This document shows, one piece after another, positions 1 through 8,275 of a stretch of DNA of 64,000 bases. Where the stretch lies: positions 1,561,501 through 1,625,500 of the forward strand of contig NZ_CP045372.1 in the NCBI RefSeq assembly GCF_009363555.1, in the 5' to 3' direction. The position numbers were made by a program, and so were the translations under genes. Positions within the stretch are counted from its first letter, which is position 1; each line of letters starts with the position of its first letter. The notes beneath the pieces are model-generated. The model saw only the letters and a list, made by a program, of their open reading frames with translations. It ran no database searches and was not told the DNA's origin. The DNA comes from Sulfitobacter sp. THAF37. Its GTDB lineage: Bacteria > Pseudomonadota > Alphaproteobacteria > Rhodobacterales > Rhodobacteraceae.

Positions 1-232
1 CTACTGCAAAGGCTGCTCCTACAGCGTCAAGGACAAGACCGGCGAGGATGCCTGCCCGTTCAACCTGCTCTATTGGCATTTCCTGGACCGGCACCGCGAC
101 CGGTTCGAGGGCAACGGGCGCATGGGCAACATGTACCGCACTTGGGACCGCATGGATGCCGACCGGCGCGAGACTGTGGTGCAGGACGCCGACGCCTGGC
201 TGAAAAGGCTGGACGCGGGCGAACGCGTCTGA
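1..232 (+). CDS. Fe-S cluster photolyase/cryptochrome (FeS-BCP family), C-terminal end only
   Basis: The gene enters from the left edge; the reading frame starts at base 2 and about 76 residues are visible. They contain the C-terminal signature of the bacterial Fe-S cryptochrome/photolyase family: a YCKGC pair of cysteines, DACPFN with a third cysteine, then a LYWHFLDRH segment and a GRMGNMY segment. In characterised members (Agrobacterium PhrB, Rhodobacter CryB) three C-terminal cysteines plus one upstream cysteine hold a [4Fe-4S] cluster, and the protein binds FAD and an antenna chromophore to repair (6-4) photoproducts or signal. The upstream half is outside the window, so repair versus signalling cannot be decided. 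It converges on the esterase gene with about 10 bases between stop codons. Confidence 0.85.
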   Translation, partial: YCKGCSYSVKDKTGEDACPFNLLYWHFLDRHRDRFEGNGRMGNMYRTWDRMDADRRETVVQDADAWLKRLDAGERV

Positions 233-242
233 CCCTGCCCTG

Positions 243-1046
243 TCAGAGCTGCCCGGCGGCCTGAAGCCGCTCCAGCCCGTAGCGCAGGTGTTCCGTGCGG
301 AAGGAATGACCGCCCGGGAACAGGCAAAAGTCGAGCATATCGCCCGTGGGCGCTGACCGCACCTCGCAGTTCAGGTCTTCATAGCTGGTCGCAACGGCAG
401 GGCCGAAATCTCCGAAATCCTCGTAAAGCGCGATCGCATCCGCCACCTCGCCCTGCTTGGTTTCATTGATGACCCGGCCGGTCAGCGGCACCGTCCTGTC
501 CGCGTCGCCGTGGATGTGCACGATGGATGACACCGGTGGCACGCAGGTTTCGGGCGGTTCCAGCCAAAAGGTGCCAGACATGGGGATGAACCCGGCAAAG
601 GCGCCCGGATGGCTGCAGGCGAGGTTCCATACCATCATGCCGCCCGCCGAAAACCCGGCGGCGACGATGCGGTCGGGGTCGATGGGAAACCGGTCTTTCG
701 CGTCGGCCAGCACGGCGTCGAAATAGGCGAATTCAGCCGCGCCCGTGCTGTCGAAGGTCCCCGGCCCGTTCGGCAGATCCCACGACCCGTCAATGCCATT
801 GGCGGCGATCAGGGCAAGACCTGCATCCGACAGCATGCGGCGCAAGCTGCCATTGCGCATCGCTCCGGCGGCGGAGCCACGGTAGCCATGCGACCAGACC
901 AGCGCGCCGACCGGCGTTGCGCCGTCGTGGCCTTCGGGCATGGCAATACGGTAAGTACGGTCGCCCACGGTACAATCCGTGTCCGGCCCGCAGGCGAAGG
1001 CGGGCGTGGCGAGAATGAAGGCGATGAGGGAAATGAATCTGCGCAT
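243..1046 (-). CDS. Secreted PHB depolymerase/LpqC-type esterase
   Basis: A 267-residue alpha/beta hydrolase with an N-terminal signal peptide (hydrophobic residues 4-18, cleavage near ATPAFA-C). The nucleophile elbow GFSAGG places the serine at about residue 133. The acid is Asp181 or Asp183 in HGDADRTVP, and the histidine is His247 in GGHSF. This arrangement is typical of the polyhydroxybutyrate depolymerase/feruloyl esterase-like family (LpqC), which hydrolyses ester bonds outside the cytoplasm. The true substrate cannot be read from sequence; no substrate-binding domain for insoluble polymer is present, so small esters or oligomers are more likely than native PHB granules. It lies 98 bases downstream of wrbA on the same strand. 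Confidence 0.8.
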   Translation of the reverse strand: MRRFISLIAFILATPAFACGPDTDCTVGDRTYRIAMPEGHDGATPVGALVWSHGYRGSAAGAMRNGSLRRMLSDAGLALIAANGIDGSWDLPNGPGTFDSTGAAEFAYFDAVLADAKDRFPIDPDRIVAAGFSAGGMMVWNLACSHPGAFAGFIPMSGTFWLEPPETCVPPVSSIVHIHGDADRTVPLTGRVINETKQGEVADAIALYEDFGDFGPAVATSYEDLNCEVRSAPTGDMLDFCLFPGGHSFRTEHLRYGLERLQAAGQL

Positions 1047-1144
1047 GGCACACCCTAAGCCCCGAACAACCCGGCATTCAATTCACAAGCCCGTGGCACC
1101 CTGCAAGATGGCCGCCCGGTGAAGGGCGACCCCGAAAGTCACTT

Positions 1145-1735
1145 TCAGTCGATCAGCTTGCCTGTGATCTCAACCAGTCGCTTGGCCTGAAAATCCACGG
1201 CCTTCTTGCCGAGGTCGTCGAATTCACCGGCTGTACCGGAGTACCCGTAGGGGTTCCCGTCCTGAAACTTGACCTCGTCGGCGTAGCCCGGCGCGACGAT
1301 GATCGTGCCCCAGTGCATGGCCGACTTATAGAGGTTCTGGATCGTGCCCTCACGTCCGCCGTGAGCTGTCTGCGCAGAGGTTGTCGCGGTGATCGTCTTG
1401 TTCACCAGCTTGCCCTCCTGCCAGAGCGGACCGAGCGTGTCGATGAAGGCTGCCATCTGGCTGGGCAGGTTGCCATAGCGCGTGGGGAAGGAGAAGAAGT
1501 AGCCGTCAGCCCAGGTCATGTCATCGTGCGACACTTCGGGAATGTCCTGCATCTTTTCCACTTGGTTCTTCCAAGCTTCCTGCCCGTCGATGACCGATTG
1601 CGGTGCCGTTTCGGCGGCGCGACGCAGGCGTACTTCGGCCCCGGCGGCTTCGGCGGCTTCCTTGGCGGCCAGCGCGATCTGATGGTTGGTGCCATAGGTG
1701 GTATAGAAGATGACGGCGATCTTGGGGGTGCTCAT
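1145..1735 (-). CDS. wrbA: NAD(P)H:quinone oxidoreductase, WrbA family
   Basis: The protein is 196 residues long and begins MSTPKIAVIFYTTYGTNHQ, the flavodoxin-type FMN phosphate-binding loop of WrbA. The family reduces quinones by two electrons using NAD(P)H and FMN, avoiding semiquinone radicals. I chose the ATG at 1735 because AAGGAG lies directly upstream and the homologous N-terminus begins here; a longer open frame upstream has no such support. A conserved FSFPTRYGNLPSQM segment near the middle is the flavin-contacting loop, and GGREGTIQNL follows. It is cytoplasmic. It is likely a single gene or the first of a pair with the downstream esterase. Confidence 0.9.
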   Translation of the reverse strand: MSTPKIAVIFYTTYGTNHQIALAAKEAAEAAGAEVRLRRAAETAPQSVIDGQEAWKNQVEKMQDIPEVSHDDMTWADGYFFSFPTRYGNLPSQMAAFIDTLGPLWQEGKLVNKTITATTSAQTAHGGREGTIQNLYKSAMHWGTIIVAPGYADEVKFQDGNPYGYSGTAGEFDDLGKKAVDFQAKRLVEITGKLID

Positions 1736-1879
1736 GAGGTGCTCCTTGGATTGGACATATGATTGTAAAATGACACAGAGGACAGTTCGTTCCGCTCGGC
1801 AACGCACAAGGCCTGTGATAATTTGCAGAAGGGGCCGCGGGCCTTTTACTTCACGCCCCTGCGGCCCATATCTGCGGTC

Positions 1880-2275
1880 ATGACCGCTGACATCCCCGAT
1901 CTCGACCGTTTCGAGGGCATTGCACGCCGCACTGTCGAAGACTTTCCGCCACCGTTCCGGAGCGCGGCGCGCGACGTGCTGCTGCGCGTGACCGACTGGC
2001 CGACGGACGAGATGCTGGCGTCACTGGAGATACCGGAGCCTACCGGGCTGACCGGGCTCTACGAAGGCATACCGATGACGCATAAATCGGTGATGGACAT
2101 GGCCCATGAACCCGACACCGTCTGGCTGTTCCGCGAGCCCATCCTGCACGAATGGCGGGCGCGGGGCGATGTCGAGATCGAGGACCTGATCGCGCATGTC
2201 ACGATCCACGAGTTCGCGCATCACTTCGGCTGGTCCGACGACGAGATCGCCACCGTGGCACCTTGGCAGTATTGA
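1880..2275 (+). CDS. Small zincin-like metallopeptidase family protein (DUF1025 type)
   Basis: A 131-residue cytoplasmic protein with HEFAHHFGWSDDEI at its C-terminus. His110, Glu111 and His114 form the HExxH zinc site, and the following SDDE is characteristic of the minimal metallopeptidase family found beside housekeeping genes in alphaproteobacteria. The start at 1880 (MTADIPDLDRFEG) matches the usual N-terminus; the frame is open further upstream without a convincing ribosome site. The family's substrate is not known. It converges on nadE, with 12 bases between the stops. Confidence 0.8.
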   Translation: MTADIPDLDRFEGIARRTVEDFPPPFRSAARDVLLRVTDWPTDEMLASLEIPEPTGLTGLYEGIPMTHKSVMDMAHEPDTVWLFREPILHEWRARGDVEIEDLIAHVTIHEFAHHFGWSDDEIATVAPWQY

Positions 2276-2287
2276 CGCCCTCCAAGG

Positions 2288-3946
2288 TCAGGAGGGGTCG
2301 CGCCAGCGGTTCACGATCGGGTAGCGCCGGTCGAGCCAGAACGCCCCCTTTGTCAGGCGCGGGCCGGGTGCGGACTGGAACCGCTTGTATTCGCTGATGT
2401 AGATCAGGTGTTCGACCTTTTTCGCCACATCTCGTTCAAACCCTGCCGCCACGCAATCGGCAACCGATCCGTCCTGATCCACCAGAATGTTCAGGATCGC
2501 GTCGAGTTCCGGATAATCGGGCAGGCTGTCGCTGTCCTTTTGATCCTCGCGCAGTTCCGCGCTGGGCGGCTTGGTGATGATAGTATCGGGGATCACGGCA
2601 CCCGCAGGCCCCATCATCCAGTTGCGGTGGTTTTCGTTGCGCCAGCGGCAGGTTTCGAACACGCGGGTCTTGTAGAGGTCCTTGATCGGGTTATAGCCAC
2701 CCGCCATGTCGCCATAGATCGTGGCATAGCCCACCGCGACCTCGGACTTGTTGCCGGTGGTCAGCAGCATCTCGCCGAACTTGTTGGACATCGCCATCAG
2801 CAGTAGACCGCGCAGGCGGGACTGGATGTTTTCCTCTGTCAGGTCTGGATCACGCCCTTCGAACAGGGGGGCCAAGGTGTTGGTGATCGCCTGGCGCCCC
2901 TCCTTGATCGGCACGTAGTCATAGCGGCAGCCAAGCGCCTTTGCCACGGCCTCCGCATCGTCCAGCGAGCTTTGCGAGGTGTATTCCGAAGGCAGCATCA
3001 CGCAGCGCACGTTCTCCGCGCCCAGTGCGTCCACCGCGATGGTGGCCACGATAGCCGAATCGATGCCGCCCGACAGGCCCAGCAGCACCTTTTTGAACCC
3101 GGTCTTCGCCATGTAATCGCGCAGCCCCTGCACCATGACGCGGTAATCCTGCTCCCAGGCGTCGGGCAGCGAGGCAAGCGGCTGTTGCAGAATGCGCCAG
3201 CCTTCATCGCCGCGCTCCAGATCAATGTGGTGCACCTCTTCGTCGAAAGCAGGCATCTGCATTGCCAGCTTGCCGCCGGGGTTCAGCGCAAAGGAGGCGC
3301 CGTCAAACACCTGGTCGTCCTGGCCGCCCACCATGTTGAGGTAGATCAGCGGCAGCCCCGTCTCGATCACGCGGGCGACCATCATGTTCATCCGCGTGTC
3401 CAGCTTGCCCCGGTAATAGGGCGATCCGTTGGGCACCAGCAGGAATTCCGCGCCCGTCTCGGCCAGGGTCTCGGACACTTCGGGGTGCCAGGCGTCTTCG
3501 CAGATCGGGCTGCCGACACGGGTGTTGCCCACCGCATAGGGCCCGCCCAATGGCCCGGAATCAAAGACGCGCACCTCGTCGAAGACGGTCTCGTTCGGCA
3601 GATTGTGCTTGAGCACGCGGCTGGCGATCTTGCCGTTCTTGAGGATCAGGTAGGCGTTGAACAGCTCTGCCCCTTCGGCCCAGGGCGCACCGATGGCCAG
3701 CGCCGGTCCGTCTGCGCAGTCCTCGGCCAGCCGTTCGATATGCGTCATCACATCCAGTTGGAAGGCGCGTTTCATCACCAGGTCCTGGGCGTTGTAGCCG
3801 GTGATGAACATCTCGGGCAGGGCCACCAGATCGGCGTTCGCCGCCTTGCCCTTCGCCCAGGCGTCCGCCGCCAGCGCGGCATTGCCCGCAAGATCGCCCA
3901 CCGTGGGGTTCAACTGGCCAAGGGTGATGCGGAAACGGTCTGCCAT
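2288..3946 (-). CDS. nadE: Glutamine-dependent NAD+ synthase
   Basis: A 552-residue two-domain enzyme that makes NAD+ from nicotinate adenine dinucleotide, ATP and glutamine, the last step of NAD synthesis. The N-terminal nitrilase-type glutaminase has Glu45 (LPEMF), Lys113 and Cys149 (SPICEDAW). The C-terminal synthetase has the PP-loop SGGIDS at 292-297. Length fits bacterial glutamine-dependent enzymes, as opposed to the short ammonia-dependent type. I chose the ATG at 3946 (MADRFRITLGQ) over a frame extending 44 codons upstream, because homology begins at the beta-strand RITLGQLNPTVGD. nadD, two steps earlier in the same pathway, lies at 41.4 kb. Confidence 0.96.
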   Translation of the reverse strand: MADRFRITLGQLNPTVGDLAGNAALAADAWAKGKAANADLVALPEMFITGYNAQDLVMKRAFQLDVMTHIERLAEDCADGPALAIGAPWAEGAELFNAYLILKNGKIASRVLKHNLPNETVFDEVRVFDSGPLGGPYAVGNTRVGSPICEDAWHPEVSETLAETGAEFLLVPNGSPYYRGKLDTRMNMMVARVIETGLPLIYLNMVGGQDDQVFDGASFALNPGGKLAMQMPAFDEEVHHIDLERGDEGWRILQQPLASLPDAWEQDYRVMVQGLRDYMAKTGFKKVLLGLSGGIDSAIVATIAVDALGAENVRCVMLPSEYTSQSSLDDAEAVAKALGCRYDYVPIKEGRQAITNTLAPLFEGRDPDLTEENIQSRLRGLLLMAMSNKFGEMLLTTGNKSEVAVGYATIYGDMAGGYNPIKDLYKTRVFETCRWRNENHRNWMMGPAGAVIPDTIITKPPSAELREDQKDSDSLPDYPELDAILNILVDQDGSVADCVAAGFERDVAKKVEHLIYISEYKRFQSAPGPRLTKGAFWLDRRYPIVNRWRDPS

Positions 3947-4155
3947 ATGCGCGCCTTTGCGTTTTGCTCCGCCCCGGATGTAGCAGATCGGGCACGGGGG
4001 AAAAGCCCAAAGGACCTTGCCCGCCGGATGCGGCAGACCCGGTGCGGTGAATTTGCCGACACACGGCGCAGGGCACAAAAGACGATTGCCCCTCTATCCC
4101 CCATTGCTTAGGCTTGCCGACGATCCCGCTTTGACGGCGGTGCAACTAGACGGGT

Positions 4156-5673
4156 ATGTCCATGTCCTTTCGTTCACTGATCCTGTGTCTTTTGCTGACA
4201 ACCACGCCCGCCTGGGCGCAGGAAGGTCAGGTACTGACCAAGCAATACGACGATGGCGGCGTGTACGAGGGCACCTTTCGGGGTGGCCTTCAGCACGGGC
4301 AGGGCACCTACACATTGCCGAACGGCTACCAGTACCAGGGCAACTGGGAAGACGGCGAGATCAAGGGCGAAGGCGTCGCGCGCTTTCCCAACGGGTCGGT
4401 CTACGAGGGCAATTTCTCCAAGGGCAAGCCGGATGGCTTCGGCAAGATCACCTTTGCCGACGGCGGCACCTACGAGGGCGACTGGGAGACCGGCGCAATC
4501 ATGGGGCAGGGCGTGGCCCTGTACGCCAACGGGGTGCGTTACGAGGGCGGGTTCCGCAACGCCAAACATCACGGCAAGGGCGTGATGCAAAGCCCGAGCG
4601 GCTACGAATACAAGGGCGACTGGATCGACGGGGTCAAGCAGGGCACCGGTACCATCACCTATCCCGACGGCGCGGTCTACGAGGGCGCGATCGAGGCGGG
4701 CAAACGCAATGGCGAGGGCAAGCTGACCATGCCCGACGGGCTGGTTTACGTCGGTCTGTGGCAGGACGGCCAGATCGAGGGCACCGGTACGCTGACCCAG
4801 CCCAACGGCGACGTCTACGAAGGCAACCTCGTCGCGGGCCGGCGCGAGGGCGAGGGGAAAGTGACCTATGCCAACGGCGACACCTATGTCGGGACGTTCG
4901 AGGATGACCGCCGCCACGGGCAGGGCACCTTCACCGGGGCGGACGGTTACGTCTACGTCGGCTCCTGGGTGGACGGCCAGATCTCGGGAGAAGGCCAGGT
5001 CACTTATCCCGACGGATCTGTCTATGTCGGCGAATTCCGCGATGACCTCGCGGAGGGGCAGGGCAAGATTACCTACCCCGATGGCTCCACCTACGAAGGT
5101 GCCTGGGAGGCCGGTGTGATCGAGGGCGAGGGCCGCGCGACCTACCCCAACGGGGTGGTCTACGAGGGCAGCTTCTCCAACGCGCGCAACGACGGCCAGG
5201 GGGTGATGACCTATGCCGACGGGTATCGCTACGAAGGCATGTGGAAGGACGGCCAGCGTCACGGCATGGGCACCGCGACCTATCCCGACGGCACCGTTTA
5301 CGAAGGCAACTTCCAGGATGGCAAACGTCACGGCCGCGGCAAGATCACCATGGCCAACGGTTTTGTCTATGACGGCGAATGGACACGCGGCGAGATCGAG
5401 GGCCAGGGCATCGCGACCTACGCCAACGGCGATGTCTACGAAGGCACCTTCAAGGCGGGCAAACGCCAGGGCAGCGGCACCATGCGCTATGCCAGCGGTG
5501 AGCAGGCCAGCGGCGACTGGGACAACGGGGCCCTGACCGAGACCGCCGCAGGAGAGACCGCCGCAGCAGAGGGCAGCGAAGAAACCGCAGCGGAGGATGG
5601 GCAGCCCGCGTCCGAGACCCCGCCGAGCGACGACGCCCCGGCCAGTGACGACGCCCCGGCCAGTGATGACTAA
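4156..5673 (+). CDS. Exported MORN-repeat protein, about 18 repeats
   Basis: A 505-residue protein with a signal peptide (residues 1-22, ending TTPAWA-QE), then about 18 consecutive 23-residue MORN repeats of the form YEGxF/WxxGxxxGxGxxxYPNGxx, and a disordered Ala/Glu/Asp tail from about residue 455 that ends in tandem DDAPAS units. MORN repeats form an elongated beta-hairpin solenoid and mediate lipid or protein contact; bacterial exported members have no assigned enzyme activity. The repeats alternate between a Phe type and a Trp type, with one break in the alternation at units 9-10. An alternative ATG lies two codons in. No operon partner is evident: nadE is divergent and the next gene starts 49 bases on. 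Likely periplasmic or surface; function unknown. Confidence 0.85.
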   Translation: MSMSFRSLILCLLLTTTPAWAQEGQVLTKQYDDGGVYEGTFRGGLQHGQGTYTLPNGYQYQGNWEDGEIKGEGVARFPNGSVYEGNFSKGKPDGFGKITFADGGTYEGDWETGAIMGQGVALYANGVRYEGGFRNAKHHGKGVMQSPSGYEYKGDWIDGVKQGTGTITYPDGAVYEGAIEAGKRNGEGKLTMPDGLVYVGLWQDGQIEGTGTLTQPNGDVYEGNLVAGRREGEGKVTYANGDTYVGTFEDDRRHGQGTFTGADGYVYVGSWVDGQISGEGQVTYPDGSVYVGEFRDDLAEGQGKITYPDGSTYEGAWEAGVIEGEGRATYPNGVVYEGSFSNARNDGQGVMTYADGYRYEGMWKDGQRHGMGTATYPDGTVYEGNFQDGKRHGRGKITMANGFVYDGEWTRGEIEGQGIATYANGDVYEGTFKAGKRQGSGTMRYASGEQASGDWDNGALTETAAGETAAAEGSEETAAEDGQPASETPPSDDAPASDDAPASDD

Positions 5674-5721
5674 CTCAAACCGGCGGGCGCGCTGGCCTCG
5701 CTGAAGTCAAAGAGGCACCGC

Positions 5722-6771
5722 ATGCTGGACGGACTGGGCATAGAACTTCCGATCTTTCAGGCACCGATGGCCGGGGTTTCGACCGCGCGCATGGCGGCGG
5801 CGGTGTCGAACGCGGGCGGGCTGGGCGCGATTGCCGTGGGCGCGACCGATGTCGCTGGTGCTGCCCAAATGATCGCGGACACCCGCGCGGCGACGGACCG
5901 CGCCTTCAACGTCAATGTCTTCACCCATGAAAAGCCACAGGCGGACCCGCAGGCTGAACGCGCCTGGCTGGACCTGTTGCGCCCGCTCTTTGCCGAATTC
6001 GGCGCGGAGCCGCCCGCAGAGCTGCACACCATCTATCAAAGCTTCAACGACAACCCCGACATGTTGTCCCTTTTGATCGAGACCCGCCCGGCGGTCGTCA
6101 GCTTTCACTTCGGGCTTCCCACACCGCAGGCTGTCACAGCACTTCGGGATGCGGGCATCACGCTGCTGGCGACGGCGACGAACATGGATGAGGCGCGGCA
6201 GATCAAGGCGGCGGGCATTCACGGCATCGTCGCCCAGGGGATCGAAGCGGGCGGCCACCGCGGCATGTTCGACTGCGCGGCGCCCGATCCGCAGCTTGGC
6301 ACCTTTGCGCTGACACGGCTGCTGACCGCTGAACTGGACCTGCCGGTGATTGCGGCAGGGGGCATCATGGATGGCGGGGGCATCGCCGCTGCATTGAACC
6401 TGGGTGCCGTTGCGGCACAGCTGGGCACCGCCTTCATCGACTGCGCTGAATCCGCCGCTGATGACGCCTACCGGGCCGCCCTGCACGGGCCGGGTGGCTA
6501 CCGCACGCGATTGACATCGGTGATTTCCGGTCGTCCGGCCCGCGCGCTTGAAAACCGCTTCACGGCCAGTGACGGCGTGGCACAGCACGGCATGCCGCCT
6601 GCCTATCCGATCGCCTACGACGCGGGCAAGGCGCTTCATGCCGCCGCGAAAGCCGCCGGTGAACATGGGTTCGGCGCACAATGGGCCGGTCAGGGCGCCC
6701 CGCTGGCCCGATCCCTGCCCGCGGCGGAACTGGTGGCGACGCTGGCCCGGGAACTTCGGGCGCAGCGCTGA
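5722..6771 (+). CDS. Nitronate monooxygenase
   Basis: A 349-residue FMN-dependent TIM-barrel enzyme of the nitronate monooxygenase/2-nitropropane dioxygenase family, which oxidises alkyl nitronates (for example propionate 3-nitronate) to aldehyde or ketone and nitrite. Family signatures visible are IFQAPMAGVSTA at the N-terminus, FNVNVFTH, VVSFHFGLP and QGIEAGGHRG with the conserved histidine, then VIAAGGIMDGGG and QLGTAFI for phosphate binding. An AAAGAGG Shine-Dalgarno precedes the ATG. Cytoplasmic. The physiological substrate is not visible from sequence. Confidence 0.9.
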   Translation: MLDGLGIELPIFQAPMAGVSTARMAAAVSNAGGLGAIAVGATDVAGAAQMIADTRAATDRAFNVNVFTHEKPQADPQAERAWLDLLRPLFAEFGAEPPAELHTIYQSFNDNPDMLSLLIETRPAVVSFHFGLPTPQAVTALRDAGITLLATATNMDEARQIKAAGIHGIVAQGIEAGGHRGMFDCAAPDPQLGTFALTRLLTAELDLPVIAAGGIMDGGGIAAALNLGAVAAQLGTAFIDCAESAADDAYRAALHGPGGYRTRLTSVISGRPARALENRFTASDGVAQHGMPPAYPIAYDAGKALHAAAKAAGEHGFGAQWAGQGAPLARSLPAAELVATLARELRAQR

Positions 6772-6812
6772 CGTCCCGGCGCGGGGATCGGCCCCGCACC
6801 GGGCACCTCACC

Positions 6813-7736
6813 TCAAAGCATCAGCTGGTAGCTGTGCGGCACATAGACGAACCCGTCGTCGCGCGTATCGACATAGCCGAAAGCGGGAAATGGCATGTGA
6901 TAACCGACAAAGGGGATGCCATCGGCTGCCAGCATGTCCAGCAGTCGGCGTCGCGTTGCGGCGGCGGCTTCCTTGTCCTGGTCGAACTTCACTTCCCAGT
7001 CCGGATGGGCCAGGGACCAGACGTAGTGGTTCGCGAAATCCGCCCCGAGAACCAGTTGCTTGCCATCGGATTCGATCATGTAGGCCATGTGGCCGGGGGT
7101 ATGCCCGAATGCCGCCATCGCCGTGATGCCCGAGGCGACCGTCCCGCCGTCATCTAGAAACGTCATCTGGTCCGCCAGCGGCTTGACCTTGGTGTTGAAC
7201 CCCTCGTTGTCCATCGCGGACCAGGCGTCGAATTCGACCTGTCCGGTCACGTAACGCGCGTTGGGAAAGGTCGGCGCATCGCCCTGCATCAGCCCGCCGA
7301 TATGGTCGCCGTGCATATGGGTCAGCACCACGATGTCCACCTGATCGGCGGCGTATCCCGCCGCCTGCAGTGCCGCCAGCGTGCCCTCCGCGCTGACCCC
7401 GGTATCGAAAAGGACGACTTCCGACCCGGTGTTGACGACCGTCGGCGTGAAGAAGAACTGCGCAGCATCCGCCGGGATATGCGCGGCCTGCGACACGTTT
7501 TCAAAGGTCTCATGATCCACGTTCAGGCCGAAGATGTCATGCGGCGCCTCGACCGCGCGGGTGCCCGCGAGGATCGTCGTGACATCATAACCGCCAAGGC
7601 TGACACGGCGAAACGGCGAGGCGCCGGCACCCATGATCGGCGCTTCGGCACGGGCAGAGGTGGCCGCAGCGGCCAGGGGCAGGGCGGCAGCACCGGCAAG
7701 GGCGCTGCGTCGGGACATTTTGAATGCGTTCGTCAT
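6813..7736 (-). CDS. Tat-exported MBL-fold metallo-hydrolase
   Basis: A 307-residue protein with a twin-arginine signal (MSRRSALAGAAALP at residues 7-20, AxA cleavage near SARA-EA) followed by a metallo-beta-lactamase fold. His140, His142, Asp144 and His145 in THMHGDHIGG bind the dinuclear metal centre; GHTPGH and GADFANH supply further ligands. The family includes lactonases, quorum-quenching enzymes and other hydrolases, and the substrate cannot be assigned here. Tat export implies folding and metal loading before secretion to the periplasm. GGAGG lies 8 bases before the ATG. The upstream region holds the inverted-repeat element at 7873-8227. Confidence 0.85.
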   Translation of the reverse strand: MTNAFKMSRRSALAGAAALPLAAAATSARAEAPIMGAGASPFRRVSLGGYDVTTILAGTRAVEAPHDIFGLNVDHETFENVSQAAHIPADAAQFFFTPTVVNTGSEVVLFDTGVSAEGTLAALQAAGYAADQVDIVVLTHMHGDHIGGLMQGDAPTFPNARYVTGQVEFDAWSAMDNEGFNTKVKPLADQMTFLDDGGTVASGITAMAAFGHTPGHMAYMIESDGKQLVLGADFANHYVWSLAHPDWEVKFDQDKEAAAATRRRLLDMLAADGIPFVGYHMPFPAFGYVDTRDDGFVYVPHSYQLML

Positions 7737-7872
7737 GGATGGGACCTCCGTTTTCTGTTGTGATGGCTAATGGTAGCAGCGCGGGCGCTCTTTCCCATTT
7801 TTCCATGCTCCGGAGGCGATCATATTTTCGTCAGCCCGCCGGCACCGCGCAGACGCCCCCGTGGCAGCGACC

Positions 7873-8227
7873 CTAGGCTCTGGACCCATTAACTCCATAT
7901 GCTCAGCGGCGATTTCACGAAATTTCAGTGGTTTGGGGCGTGCAGCTAATCCCCTCTCGGGACATTGCTGCGCAATGCCCTGCCGGGCAGTGGTAGGTTC
8001 TATTTGCAAGCGACCCAAGACGTTGAAATGAAGTGAAATCGCCGCCCGTCGCTCCGAAGGAGCGCCGATTCATGCTGCCACGCCTTCGGCGTGACGGGTT
8101 TGACGGATTTTCCCGCAGCCTGCGGCGTATCTGTTTGAAATAAAACTACTATTCCAGCGCAGATGCTTCTTGTCTGCGGACAAATCAGTCAAACAGAGCG
8201 TATTGAATTGATGGGTCCAGAGCCTAG
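7873..8227. repeat. 355-bp terminal-inverted-repeat element with nested stem-loops
   Basis: The 539 bases between the MBL gene and gltX hold no convincing gene. At 7873-7888 and 8212-8227 there is a perfect 16-bp inverted repeat (CTAGGCTCTGGACCCA), and the next 14 bases on each side match imperfectly. The terminal CTA includes a TA at each boundary, as expected for TA-target transposition. Inside, 7906-7918 and 8033-8045 form a perfect 13-bp pair that encloses a hairpin at 7959-7980. Further hairpins are 8050-8064, 8079-8093 and 8113-8125; 8045-8049 can pair with 8094-8098. It looks like a non-autonomous mobile element able to fold as RNA. It ends 48 bases before gltX. Confidence 0.7.
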
Positions 8228-8275
8228 ACAAACAATCGGCTCTGTGACACTTGACCGGGGTCCAAGGAGAACAGC

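Noticed and set aside
4174-5331. Repetitive antisense frame opposite the MORN gene
   Set aside because: The repetition mirrors the MORN repeats on the other strand.
4250-5500. CRISPR-like reading of the MORN DNA repeats
   Set aside because: Repeats are coding, 69 bases long and continuous without unique spacers.
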